From positions 62,001 through 126,000 of the forward strand of contig JBMSYN010000004.1 in the NCBI GenBank assembly GCA_049426725.1: DNA of 64,000 nucleotides, given 5' to 3'. Every line of letters begins with the position of its first letter. The first letter of the stretch is position 1. This stretch comes from UBA961 sp049426725. Lineage in GTDB: Bacteria; Bacteroidota; Ignavibacteria; Kapaibacteriales; UBA961. A program made the position numbers and the translations under genes. Shown piece after piece: positions 19,297 to 27,753 of the stretch. Below the pieces are notes generated by a model. That model did not search any database. It saw nothing but the letters and a program-made list of their open reading frames with translations, and was not told where the DNA came from.

Positions 19297-20078
19297 TTCA
19301 GCCGGATGAACAGGTTGCTTCACAAGGTTCACATGGTCAGTCAAATCCTTTGATCAGCATCATTATTCCTGTATTGCAAGAAGAGAAATTATTGGCTCGC
19401 ACCATGTCAGTCTTTACGCCTGAAAGAAAACAGCGATTTGGACTTGAAATCATTGTGAGTGATGGCGGAAGCACGGATGCCACAATAGGCATTGCAAACT
19501 CTTTTGCAGATATCGTGATATGTCATACAGAGCAAAGAAGGCAAACAATTGCAGAAGGCAGGAATAAGGGAGCGGAGCAAGCGAAAGGGGAAGTGTTTGT
19601 TTTCATGAATGCTGATACATTTCCTGCAGACCCTGATGAATTCTTGTCATTTGTCCGATCATGGAGTGAACTTACTTATAAGCCATGTGCATTGGCATGC
19701 CCTGTGCATATTTATCCCGATGAAAGAACATTCTCTGATTCGTGTTTTTCATTTTTGCTGAATTCTTATATCGGATTCATGGTGAATATCATGGGCATGG
19801 GCATGGGCAGAGGTGAATGTCAAATTTTCACTCGTTCGGCATTTTATTCAGCGGGCATGTATGATGGTTCTATCCCTGCCGGAGAGGATTTTGAGATATT
19901 TCGCAGAACAAGAAAAATCGGTGGTTTGACTTTTGAAAAATGCTTGCTTGTCTATGAATCACCAAGACGTTTTAGGAGGTATGGATACCCAAGAATCTTG
20001 CTTGAGTGGGCAGTGAATTGGTTTTGGGTATTGATATTTGGGAAAGCACGTTCAAAAGATTGGGAAGCGGTGCGTTAA
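19293..20078 (+). CDS. Glycosyltransferase family 2
   Basis: A 261-residue GT-A fold enzyme. The nucleotide-sugar binding core is readable: ISIIIPVLQEEKLL at the N-terminus, IIVSDGGSTDAT, and a metal-site equivalent FMNADT in place of the usual DxD. The acceptor side has PAGEDFEIFRRTRK, the ED motif of family 2. The C-terminus (ILLEWAVNWFWVLIFGKA) may associate with the membrane. The start overlaps the AtuA-family stop. The gene ends tail to tail with, and overlaps by 4 bases, the next minus-strand gene. The substrate cannot be deduced. Confidence 0.82.
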   Translation: MIQPDEQVASQGSHGQSNPLISIIIPVLQEEKLLARTMSVFTPERKQRFGLEIIVSDGGSTDATIGIANSFADIVICHTEQRRQTIAEGRNKGAEQAKGEVFVFMNADTFPADPDEFLSFVRSWSELTYKPCALACPVHIYPDERTFSDSCFSFLLNSYIGFMVNIMGMGMGRGECQIFTRSAFYSAGMYDGSIPAGEDFEIFRRTRKIGGLTFEKCLLVYESPRRFRRYGYPRILLEWAVNWFWVLIFGKARSKDWEAVR

Positions 20079-21331
20079 TTGTCGCGATTCTTACAAAACA
20101 CTTTTATCAAATCACATAAGCCCTCAATAGGATCTTCAGCTTCGCGAATCTGTTGACCATATTGTTCGATGAATGCTTTGCATGTTGCCAATGCCGCTTC
20201 AACACCTACAGTTTTGTCTATAGAAGCACCTAATTTTCTTATATAACTCAAATCTCCATCAAACATCGCATTTGCATAATGCACTTGTACCTGCATGGGC
20301 AATGCTCCAAGAAAAGTTTGCTTAATGAGTTTGAGGGGTTGCTCCTGCAATTGATAATCACGAAGCAGCTGTTCTATTTCATCTTTGGATTGTTGCTGAC
20401 TAATCTGTGATTCTCGCTCTAACTGTACTTCGCGTTCAAGCAAAATCTTTCGTTTTGCCAAACTAAGGCGTTCACCCGTGATAAGCATGATACCTTTTGC
20501 CCCAAAATACTTTCTACTTGGTATCTCCCTCGGAATAGCATCCTGCTGTGGAATCTGATCGGCACCATCATTTCCTAAGCATGATTCGAGTAATTTTAGC
20601 AAATCTTCTTTGGAATAAAAAGCTGTGTCTTTAGATCCATATAAAGCATCGGCAATGCGGGTATGACCTGCCTCTAAAAAGAATGCATATAATAATTCGG
20701 AAGGGACTGAATCTTTCTCACCAATGTGAATAAGAAATGTGAATAGTGGTGAAAATATTTCAGCAATATGTGAGGCACTCATTCTGCCGACTGAAGAACG
20801 CAATGCATCTGTACAAGCTAAGTGGAATTGCTCCTTCGAAATCATGAATGAAGTCGGATGTTGATGTTCCATAGGCATTGATTTGATAATGTCTGGAATA
20901 TTCAACAATGGCAAAGACAATCCATTTGAACGCAATAAAATTTCATGGGCTGATTTATGTGCTTCATTGCGAAATACAAATGCTGTGAGAGTATATACCG
21001 GTCTGCATAGACTATTGAAATATGTGTCCACAAACATGCCCAACAAATCACGCAATTCATTCGTATCACATTCTGCAATGGATGTGAAATAAGCACATAA
21101 ATCATTGGACATTTCAAGGACTAATGATTTATCGACAGGAAATCTGTGTCCGGGACTTTTTCGGATCAATGCTGTATAAGCCCACCATTCAATCTCGGAT
21201 TCAATAAATTTTCTGCATTCTCTTGATAATTGTGCATGTGAAGTCAGCGTATTCATGACATAATGATCCCCCTGCTTTTCAACAAGCGAGAACAACAATT
21301 GTTTATATGCCATGAGTGATTGAGTATACAT
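20075..21331 (-). CDS. Unrecognised 418-residue cytoplasmic protein
   Basis: I recognise no domain. There is no signal peptide and no clear membrane helix. Much of it reads as alpha-helical, with a charged probable coiled coil at about residues 290-335 (ERLSLAKRKILLEREVQLE then ERESQISQQQSKDEIEQLL). The C-terminal 80 residues are helical and mildly acidic and end in CKNRDN. It is the last gene of a tight minus-strand set with an MtnX-like phosphatase (6-base gap) and a hydroxyacyl-CoA dehydrogenase-like protein. Good codon structure and length make it a real gene. Confidence 0.6.
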   Translation of the reverse strand: MYTQSLMAYKQLLFSLVEKQGDHYVMNTLTSHAQLSRECRKFIESEIEWWAYTALIRKSPGHRFPVDKSLVLEMSNDLCAYFTSIAECDTNELRDLLGMFVDTYFNSLCRPVYTLTAFVFRNEAHKSAHEILLRSNGLSLPLLNIPDIIKSMPMEHQHPTSFMISKEQFHLACTDALRSSVGRMSASHIAEIFSPLFTFLIHIGEKDSVPSELLYAFFLEAGHTRIADALYGSKDTAFYSKEDLLKLLESCLGNDGADQIPQQDAIPREIPSRKYFGAKGIMLITGERLSLAKRKILLEREVQLERESQISQQQSKDEIEQLLRDYQLQEQPLKLIKQTFLGALPMQVQVHYANAMFDGDLSYIRKLGASIDKTVGVEAALATCKAFIEQYGQQIREAEDPIEGLCDLIKVFCKNRDN

Positions 21332-21337
21332 GTTGAT

Positions 21338-22060
21338 TTATTCAGCTATGAAAATCTTTTTTCTTTCTTTTCTTGCGATGTCTCTCAGGACAGGACTTCG
21401 CTTTTTTAATACCGATACAATGTCAAAAAAACTATTCCAATTATGATGGATGATTCCATGTTGATTGCAATAAGCAGCTAAACTGCCTTTTGCGAATATC
21501 ATATCTGCAACATGTACAGGGCATGTATCAGAGAGTCCATCGCCGATATAGATGATCATGTCATCGGGATGACTGGATCTCAACACAATTTTTGTTTTGC
21601 ATGATGCACAAAAACATGCGCAGCGCTCATCGGCATTTGGAAAAGATGGAATCCATTTATCTGAATGCTCATCATGATTCAATACATTGCATTGCACGAT
21701 AAGTGAATCTGCTCCACATCTTTGTAATATGGGTTGAATATACTTGTCGAAACCATCGCTGACAATCATGCATTCCCAATTCTTGCTTCGCACAAATTCC
21801 AAAAACTGAGAAAAATATGCATCGACTTCACAAGCTTGACAAAACAATTGCAATGCTTCATTCGAAATGATGTTCAGTGTTGAGCAGATGCGCTTATAAT
21901 ATTCGCTAACCGAATATTCCCCTTTCATCAATCCATCATGCAGAACATTGAATTGTCCGAATGTTCGGAAAAATTCATCACCGGAATCTTTTCTTGTGAT
22001 TGTGCCATCAAAATCGCAAAAGATGCGAGTGACCGGTTTGATCACTTCATTCTGTATCAT
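21338..22060 (-). CDS. HAD-IB phosphatase, MtnX-like
   Basis: A 240-residue HAD-superfamily phosphatase. Motif I is FCDFDGTITRKDSGDEF (both Asp present), motif II lies around MIVSDGFDKYIQPIL, and motif IV is YIGDGLSDTCPVHVADMIFA. The SDGFDxYI and GDGxSDxCP signatures resemble MtnX, the methionine-salvage 2-hydroxy-3-keto-5-methylthiopentenyl-1-phosphate phosphatase. No other salvage gene is near, so the substrate is uncertain. ATG 22060 overlaps the stop of the upstream gene (ATGA). A longer frame to 22147 would run into the upstream gene and lacks support. Confidence 0.75.
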   Translation of the reverse strand: MIQNEVIKPVTRIFCDFDGTITRKDSGDEFFRTFGQFNVLHDGLMKGEYSVSEYYKRICSTLNIISNEALQLFCQACEVDAYFSQFLEFVRSKNWECMIVSDGFDKYIQPILQRCGADSLIVQCNVLNHDEHSDKWIPSFPNADERCACFCASCKTKIVLRSSHPDDMIIYIGDGLSDTCPVHVADMIFAKGSLAAYCNQHGIIHHNWNSFFDIVSVLKKRSPVLRDIARKERKKIFIAE

Positions 22061-22905
22061 GCAAACCCTGAAGCATAGGTATAGAATCCCTTGCCACCGG
22101 CTTTGCCAATCCAGCGTGCCCTTACATATTGTCTGAACAAAATGCATGGACGATATCGCTCTTGTCTGTATTCAGCATAAAGAGCATCCAACATTGAAAG
22201 CACGGTGTCCAATCCGATGGTATCTGCCCATTCAAGCAATCCATGAGGATAATTCACGCCCGTTTTCATTGCGGCATCAATATCTTCCTTTGTTGCTATC
22301 TGTTCCAACACGGCAAATGCCGCTTCATTCATGAGTGTTGCAAGAATGCGAGGTATTACCAAGCCCACTCTATCTTCTACAATCTCGCATGTATATCCCA
22401 TGGCATTCATCAGCATTTCAATGGACTTGAGTGCATGCTCGGATACATTCAATCCTTTTGCCAATTCAATCACTGATGCTGTTCCTGTATGGCCGGGAAG
22501 GAATCCGAATCCAATGACTGGATGAGAATCTTGGATATAATGCATTATTTCTGTTGCAGTGCATGCCAAAGTAGAGCAAAGAATGATGGCAGATGGAAAT
22601 TCTTCCAATACTTCATGAATCAATGGTACTTTTAATTCCGCAGCCAATGGCTGACAATCCATAATGATGTCCGGAGGAATGATCACATCAGAAACATTCG
22701 TCACAATCATTGAAGAGAATGGAATCAAATGCGGAGGTAAAGCAGGTGCATCCCCATAAGCAAAAAGATGAGCATCATCCAAAGAGAGATAAATATTGAA
22801 TGGAATTTCATGATCTCTCAATCGAATCGCCATTTCTGCGGTATGACGAGATCCTCCTATGAGAAGAATGGAAGTTCTTTTGTCTTCCAATGTATAGATT
22901 GCCAT
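22057..22905 (-). CDS. 3-hydroxyacyl-CoA dehydrogenase-like protein with atypical nucleotide site
   Basis: The C-terminal domain is a textbook 3HCDH_C: GFGFLPGHTG, EDRVGLVIPRILATLMNEA, MKTGVNYPHGLLEWADTIG and EYRQERYRPC...GKAGGKGFYTY. The N-terminal domain has the beta-strand ILLIGG, but the next bases give GGSRHTAEMA where the NAD-binding loop should read GxGxxG. NAD binding is therefore doubtful, or uses a variant loop. ATG 22905 is chosen over a TTG at 22977 because the Rossmann strand then lies 15 residues in. At 282 residues it fits the short (PaaH/FadB2-like) family. It leads an operon with the MtnX-like and 418-residue genes. Confidence 0.78.
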   Translation of the reverse strand: MAIYTLEDKRTSILLIGGSRHTAEMAIRLRDHEIPFNIYLSLDDAHLFAYGDAPALPPHLIPFSSMIVTNVSDVIIPPDIIMDCQPLAAELKVPLIHEVLEEFPSAIILCSTLACTATEIMHYIQDSHPVIGFGFLPGHTGTASVIELAKGLNVSEHALKSIEMLMNAMGYTCEIVEDRVGLVIPRILATLMNEAAFAVLEQIATKEDIDAAMKTGVNYPHGLLEWADTIGLDTVLSMLDALYAEYRQERYRPCILFRQYVRARWIGKAGGKGFYTYASGFA

Positions 22906-22946
22906 ATTAATCACAAATCTTGGGGGAAAGTATGGGCAAAATACGG

Positions 22947-22954
22947 TAATTTTG
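22947..22954 (+). promoter_or_regulatory. Probable -7 element of cdsA
   Basis: TAATTTTG on the plus strand fits TAnnTTTG and lies about 53 bases before the cdsA start at 23008. No proper -33 box is seen. Confidence 0.4.
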
Positions 22955-23007
22955 ACCGCCTTCCAAAGTGAAGGCAATGAGATTATTCACATAGCTCGGA
23001 CTTTTGC

Positions 23008-23877
23008 ATGAGCACTCTTGCAAAGCGCATAATCATGGGTTTGATCGGCATTCCCATCATGATTTGGATGGTGATTCTTGGATCTCCGTATTTCACTGTT
23101 TTCTTTGGAATCGTTGCTGTATTGGCTTTGAGAGAATTATACCTTTTGCTTGATGCAAAGGGATTTTCTCCGCATCCTTTCATTGGCTTGATAACCGGAT
23201 TCTCCTGGATGATACTCCTTGATGTACAAGGTGAGCATGCCGGATATTTATTACTCCTGATTCTTTCTTTGGCAGGGCTGGCTACATTGTCGCTTGAATT
23301 GGCTAATTCCTATCAAGAGCGACATGCACCACCAGCAGGAGCGGTTGTCTCGACTTTGGGTGGAATTCTTTATGTGCCCGTCATGCTTTCCAATGTGATT
23401 GTTTTGAGAACATTCGAACCAAAGGGAAATTTGACTCCATTTTTTGTGAATATGAGTATTGAACCCGGTGCTGCACTTGTGATTATTTTGTTTTTGGGTG
23501 TTTGGGCGGGTGATACTTTTGCTTATTTCGGTGGAATGGCATTTGGAAAAACCCCGCTCATGCCGCATATCAGTCCGAAAAAAACCGTTGAGGGAGCAAT
23601 CATTGGCGTGATTGGCACAATATTGTGCATGCTTGCCGGAACATATTTTCTCATGCCCTCATTTCCTTTGTGGATCATGGTGATTGGTTCAATATCGCTC
23701 GCCTTTTTTGCGCCAATTGGTGATTTGGTGGAGTCAATGATCAAAAGAGATGCACATGTAAAGGATAGCTCGGAATTGATACCGGGTCATGGTGGTGCAT
23801 TCGACAGATTCGACAGCATGTTATTTGCTGCACCCATCTTTAATGGGTTCATCTATGTGCTTTCAATGTGGTTGTGA
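23008..23877 (+). CDS. cdsA: Phosphatidate cytidylyltransferase (CDP-diglyceride synthase)
   Basis: Makes CDP-diacylglycerol from phosphatidate and CTP, feeding phospholipid synthesis at the inner membrane. The 289-residue protein is strongly hydrophobic with about seven or eight helices. The C-terminal CDS signature is complete: ESMIKRDAHVKDSSELIPG followed by HGGAFDRFDSM. The internal segment WAGDTFAYFGGMAFGKTPLMP and SPKKTVEG is also family-typical. The stop codon abuts the stop of the convergent ABC-2 permease gene. Confidence 0.92.
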   Translation: MSTLAKRIIMGLIGIPIMIWMVILGSPYFTVFFGIVAVLALRELYLLLDAKGFSPHPFIGLITGFSWMILLDVQGEHAGYLLLLILSLAGLATLSLELANSYQERHAPPAGAVVSTLGGILYVPVMLSNVIVLRTFEPKGNLTPFFVNMSIEPGAALVIILFLGVWAGDTFAYFGGMAFGKTPLMPHISPKKTVEGAIIGVIGTILCMLAGTYFLMPSFPLWIMVIGSISLAFFAPIGDLVESMIKRDAHVKDSSELIPGHGGAFDRFDSMLFAAPIFNGFIYVLSMWL

Positions 23878-24663
23878 TTAACTGCTAGCTCCATCATAGC
23901 TCTTCAATGACAATGAAAAGAATTTCACTGCGCAGAAAACCGTTATTGATGTGATGCATATCATGATCAGAAATGTTTCCAATGAAGCCTCTGAAAAGAG
24001 CAGAGAAGCTGGTACAGAAGCGATTATAGAAAGGGGAAAAATCGTAATGAATATTTTTCTGAACAAATTGCTATATATTCCATCGGGTCGCATGGAGATT
24101 TGATAGAGTGCATAAAAAATACTTTGCACACCCGAAGCATTCACAAAGTAGAATGACATGCTTCCAACGATGGCTTCAAATGAAAAAAGCACCAATGATC
24201 CACATAAAATTCCAATAATCCAGCCAATCCATTGCATCACATGAATTGATTGATCATGTATCGATAAACCGATACCGAATATGATGAAGCTCACTGCAAC
24301 GTTCACAAGTGATGCCGTATTTACAAAACGGAAATAACTCAAGAATAAAGGAGAGACAGGCTTGAGTAAAAAGAAATCAAATTCCCCGGTGTTCACATAA
24401 CGAGGGAAATGCCAGAAATTTGAAGCAATCAAAGTCATGTTCAGTGAATCAACAATGAAGAGAGTCCCCAAAAACAAATACGCTTCACTTTTTCCCAAAC
24501 CGGCAAAAACAGGTGTGTACAAGAACATTATTTCAAAAAAACCGATTTGAACTGCACACCATACAATGTCCACAAGCACATGCAAAACAAAATGCAAGCG
24601 ATATTCCATGTCACGGGAAAGACAATTCTTGAAGAGGGTAATCCATAATCGAAAGAGATGCAT
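23878..24663 (-). CDS. ABC-2 type transporter permease (DUF990-like), no ATPase partner nearby
   Basis: A 261-residue membrane protein with six likely helices. The N-terminal MEYRLHFVLHVLVDIVWCAV and the PRYVNTGEFDFFLLKPVSPLF motif are typical of the ABC2_membrane_6 (DUF990) family, which pairs with an ABC ATPase and a second permease. Neither partner is in the window, so export function is inference and the partners must be elsewhere. It starts one base after the stop of the exonuclease gene and is probably co-transcribed with it. Confidence 0.72.
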   Translation of the reverse strand: MHLFRLWITLFKNCLSRDMEYRLHFVLHVLVDIVWCAVQIGFFEIMFLYTPVFAGLGKSEAYLFLGTLFIVDSLNMTLIASNFWHFPRYVNTGEFDFFLLKPVSPLFLSYFRFVNTASLVNVAVSFIIFGIGLSIHDQSIHVMQWIGWIIGILCGSLVLFSFEAIVGSMSFYFVNASGVQSIFYALYQISMRPDGIYSNLFRKIFITIFPLSIIASVPASLLFSEASLETFLIMICITSITVFCAVKFFSLSLKSYDGASS

Positions 24664-24664
24664 A

Positions 24665-25408
24665 TCAGCGTATGTCCGGAATAAAATCCTTCATTGCCAA
24701 ATACAATTCCCATGTTGCTTTGATGTCACGCAAACAATATTCGGAAATGACATCAAATTTCTTCTCGGCATATAACTCGCCAACTTTGGAACCATCGACA
24801 CCGGCTTCTTTTGGTGATTGTACGCCAAATGATTTTGCCACGAAATCAAAATTATATCTGCGCGTGGCACCGGATTGTTGTGGATTGAAAAAACATAATT
24901 CATCAAGCAAATCAGTATGACTATCTCTGTAATTCCACCTTGTGCCTTGCATTAAATTCATCAAAGGTTTCACTTTGAGCAATGCCGAACGGAGCATCAC
25001 GAATGGTGCATCAAATCCTCGTCCATTGAATGTGATCAAATGCGGTGAAGGATATGAAGTGAGCATTTTCCAAAAATGTTCAAGCAGTTTTGCTTCCGAG
25101 CACAAGAACATTTTATGTCCGGAGGGTAAATCCACTGTCTTTGAATCCTCATCAGAAAATTCTGGGTCAACCATGAATGCACCTGCTTTAAGTTCAGTCC
25201 ATTCATCCCCATGTTTTTGCATGACTTTTATCCCCAGACAAATGATTTGGCCTGTAAGTGGAGAAAGAGCCATTTCATTGATTTTTTTCTCCTTGGCTTC
25301 ATCAGTTGCAGCGCCTCTCAGCACATATTCTTGTCTTGATTCATCGAAGGAATCAAGTGATAATCCAGCTGTTTCGATGTCATAAATGATATAGGTTTTC
25401 CCGCTCAT
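24665..25408 (-). CDS. PolB-like 3'-5' exonuclease domain protein
   Basis: A 247-residue DEDD-type exonuclease. ExoI is YDIETAGL (Asp, Glu). ExoII is ITFNGRGFDAPFVMLRS. ExoIII is in the C-terminal ISEYCLRDIKATWELYLAM, where the last Asp sits. It resembles the stand-alone predicted exonucleases related to DNA polymerase B, whose role is unclear (repair or RNA processing). ATG 25408 follows a GGAG Shine-Dalgarno site, and the longer frame to 25444 would overlap the promoter at 25432. It leads an operon with the ABC-2 permease. Confidence 0.8.
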   Translation of the reverse strand: MSGKTYIIYDIETAGLSLDSFDESRQEYVLRGAATDEAKEKKINEMALSPLTGQIICLGIKVMQKHGDEWTELKAGAFMVDPEFSDEDSKTVDLPSGHKMFLCSEAKLLEHFWKMLTSYPSPHLITFNGRGFDAPFVMLRSALLKVKPLMNLMQGTRWNYRDSHTDLLDELCFFNPQQSGATRRYNFDFVAKSFGVQSPKEAGVDGSKVGELYAEKKFDVISEYCLRDIKATWELYLAMKDFIPDIR

Positions 25409-25431
25409 GGAATTCTCCAAAAATTGATGTG

Positions 25432-25439
25432 CAAAGATA
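25432..25439 (-). promoter_or_regulatory. Probable -7 element of the exonuclease-permease operon
   Basis: TATCTTTG on the minus strand ends 23 bases before ATG 25408. It lies inside the longer alternative frame, which supports the shorter start. No TTTG at 19 nt. Confidence 0.5.
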
Positions 25440-25554
25440 CACAAATTGAAAGACCCTTTTAACCGTGTATTTGCTTCAATTTAACCTGGTACACACTCAA
25501 GTCACAATCTGTCGATTCCGTATATTGCAATGCAGCATTTTATGGTTATTCCTC

Positions 25555-27753
25555 ATGAGCGCAAGGCGAAGTCAATCCCGAAAAATTCAAGGAGATGATG
25601 ATCAGCAAATCTCCATGGAATTCGTGTTTCCACAGAACAGATTGAAAATCATGTTCGGGTTATTTCTTGGACTCTTCCTGCTTCTTCTTGTCCGAATTTT
25701 CTATGTGCAGGTAATCAAAGCTGATGCCATCATGGCATTGTCGAAAGGACAACACATGGTGCCGGTCACATTGCAAGCAAAAAGAGGAGAGATTCTCGAC
25801 AGAAATGGAAGGGTGATTGTTGCGAATGTGAAAGCCACTACCTATGCAATTGACATCACAAAAGTGAAAAATAAGCATGGCATCGCAACTGCATTGTTTT
25901 TGGCGATTGGTGAATCCATTGAATATTGGGAAAAGAAAATTGAACAGGGTAAAGGTCAGTATACTTTATTGGCTCGAGATGTTACTGCCCGACATCCCAT
26001 GCTTGATACCATAAAAGATCCCGGATTTATAAGGCAACCAACATATAAGCGAAGTTATGTGTATGGTTCAGGAGCTGCGCAAGTGGTGGGCTTCACCGAT
26101 ACGGAAAAGCGGGGTTTGGCAGGCTTGGAATTGATGCTGGATTCACTTCTTCGTGGTGTTGATGGGAAAACATATATGCGAAGAGATGCTGTGGGGAATC
26201 TCTACTATTCTCATGAAATACCTGTTTTGGAACCCACTGATGGTCATTCCACCATGCTAACTTTAGATATCGAATTACAGAGAATGGCTGAGTATGAATT
26301 GTCTGAAGGTATTCGCACCTCTCAAGCTGAAGGTGGAACAGTGATTGCATTGGAGCCTGGAACGGGAGAAGTGCTTGCCATGGCTTCCTGGCCTACTTTT
26401 GACCCACATGACAGAAAATCCGCAATGCCTGATGCCATTCGCTTGCGTGGAATAACAGATATGTATGAACCTGGTTCCACATTTAAGTTGGTGACTGCTT
26501 GCGCTGCTTTGGAGGAAGGAATAATCAAGCCGGAAAGCATGGTCAATGGAAATAATGGAACGCTCAAAGTTGGTGATTATGAAATCAAAGATTCTCATCC
26601 AATTGGCAAAGTACGATTTACGGAAGCATTAGAGCAGTCAAGCAATATTGTATTCGCAAAACTCTCGGATAAAATCGATGATTTCAAGTTTTATAAATAT
26701 GCTCGCGATTTTGGTTTTGGAATAATTCTTGGAATCGACTTCCCTGGCGAAGTTGCCGGAACGATGAAAAGACCAAAGCAATTTAATGCAACCACAAAAA
26801 AATTCATGGCTTATGGCTATGAATTGGGTGCAACAGCACTACAAATGGTGAATGCATATTCAACAATTGCTAATGCCGGGGTGATGATGCGTCCATTCAT
26901 CGTGAAGAAAATCATGAATTCCGGACAACAAATATTGTCGGAAACAAAGGTGCAAAGAATTCGTACGGTGCTCTCCGAAAAAACAGCGAAGACAATGTCA
27001 TCCATGTTGACAAGAGTCGTGGAATTCGGCACGGGAAAAGAAGCGCAAATCTCCGGGCTACGAATAGCCGGAAAAACAGGTACCGCACAACAACTTGTTA
27101 ATGGACAATATTCAAAACAGGACTATACGGCTTCATTCGTGGGATTTTTTCCAGCCGAAGCCCCGAAAGTTGCAATGATTGTAATGCTGCACAAACCCAA
27201 AGCGTCAATTTATGGTGGAACAACATCTGCTCCGATTTTTAAAAAAATTGCTCAAAAATGGATTACAGCATCGAGAATTCCAGTGACGAATGTTGAAGAA
27301 AGCAATGAACAAGTCAGAAAGCGTGTTCAAGATTCTTCCATTGTTCCGGACTTACGAGGTTTGACGTATGCGAATGCAAAGGAGTTATTGCATGATGTAG
27401 GATTGAGAATCAAGGGTTCGGAAAATGGCACAGTGATTAGTCAGTCAAAAAAGCCTGGAATATGGCTGGAAAAAGGAAAGATTGTTGATGTTCACACAAA
27501 TGTCTCTGCAACACCCGTGCAACAATCAAAGTCCTTTGCTTTTGACAATAATCATTCAATCAAACCGGAACAACAGCATATCAAGAAGAATGTATTGAAG
27601 CCAATGCCAGATGTTCGCGGCATGAGTGTTCGTCGTGCCCTGGCGGTTTTGCATTCCTCGGGATATAAAGCTCGATTGGTGGGCAAGGGGAAAGTGATTT
27701 CTCAGGTGAGATCAAAAGTCGATGCAAAAGAATGCGTGCTTCTAGCAAGATGA
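25555..27753 (+). CDS. Class B penicillin-binding protein (FtsI/SpoVD-like) with two PASTA domains
   Basis: Septal-type peptidoglycan transpeptidase. From ATG 25555 (732 residues) there is a short cytoplasmic tail, one membrane helix (about 35-55: IMFGLFLGLFLLLLVRIFYV), a dimerisation domain with AKRGEILDRNGRVIVAN, and the transpeptidase domain. The catalytic motifs are STFK (in YEPGSTFKLVTA), SSN (EQSSNIVFAKL) and KTG (IAGKTGTAQQL). Two PASTA repeats close the protein (about 595-655, VPDLRGLTYANAKELL; and 685-732, MPDVRGMSVRRALAVL). PASTA domains bind peptidoglycan. The gene is not beside other division or cell-wall genes here; its 3' neighbour is convergent xerD, stop to stop. Confidence 0.9.
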   Translation: MSARRSQSRKIQGDDDQQISMEFVFPQNRLKIMFGLFLGLFLLLLVRIFYVQVIKADAIMALSKGQHMVPVTLQAKRGEILDRNGRVIVANVKATTYAIDITKVKNKHGIATALFLAIGESIEYWEKKIEQGKGQYTLLARDVTARHPMLDTIKDPGFIRQPTYKRSYVYGSGAAQVVGFTDTEKRGLAGLELMLDSLLRGVDGKTYMRRDAVGNLYYSHEIPVLEPTDGHSTMLTLDIELQRMAEYELSEGIRTSQAEGGTVIALEPGTGEVLAMASWPTFDPHDRKSAMPDAIRLRGITDMYEPGSTFKLVTACAALEEGIIKPESMVNGNNGTLKVGDYEIKDSHPIGKVRFTEALEQSSNIVFAKLSDKIDDFKFYKYARDFGFGIILGIDFPGEVAGTMKRPKQFNATTKKFMAYGYELGATALQMVNAYSTIANAGVMMRPFIVKKIMNSGQQILSETKVQRIRTVLSEKTAKTMSSMLTRVVEFGTGKEAQISGLRIAGKTGTAQQLVNGQYSKQDYTASFVGFFPAEAPKVAMIVMLHKPKASIYGGTTSAPIFKKIAQKWITASRIPVTNVEESNEQVRKRVQDSSIVPDLRGLTYANAKELLHDVGLRIKGSENGTVISQSKKPGIWLEKGKIVDVHTNVSATPVQQSKSFAFDNNHSIKPEQQHIKKNVLKPMPDVRGMSVRRALAVLHSSGYKARLVGKGKVISQVRSKVDAKECVLLAR

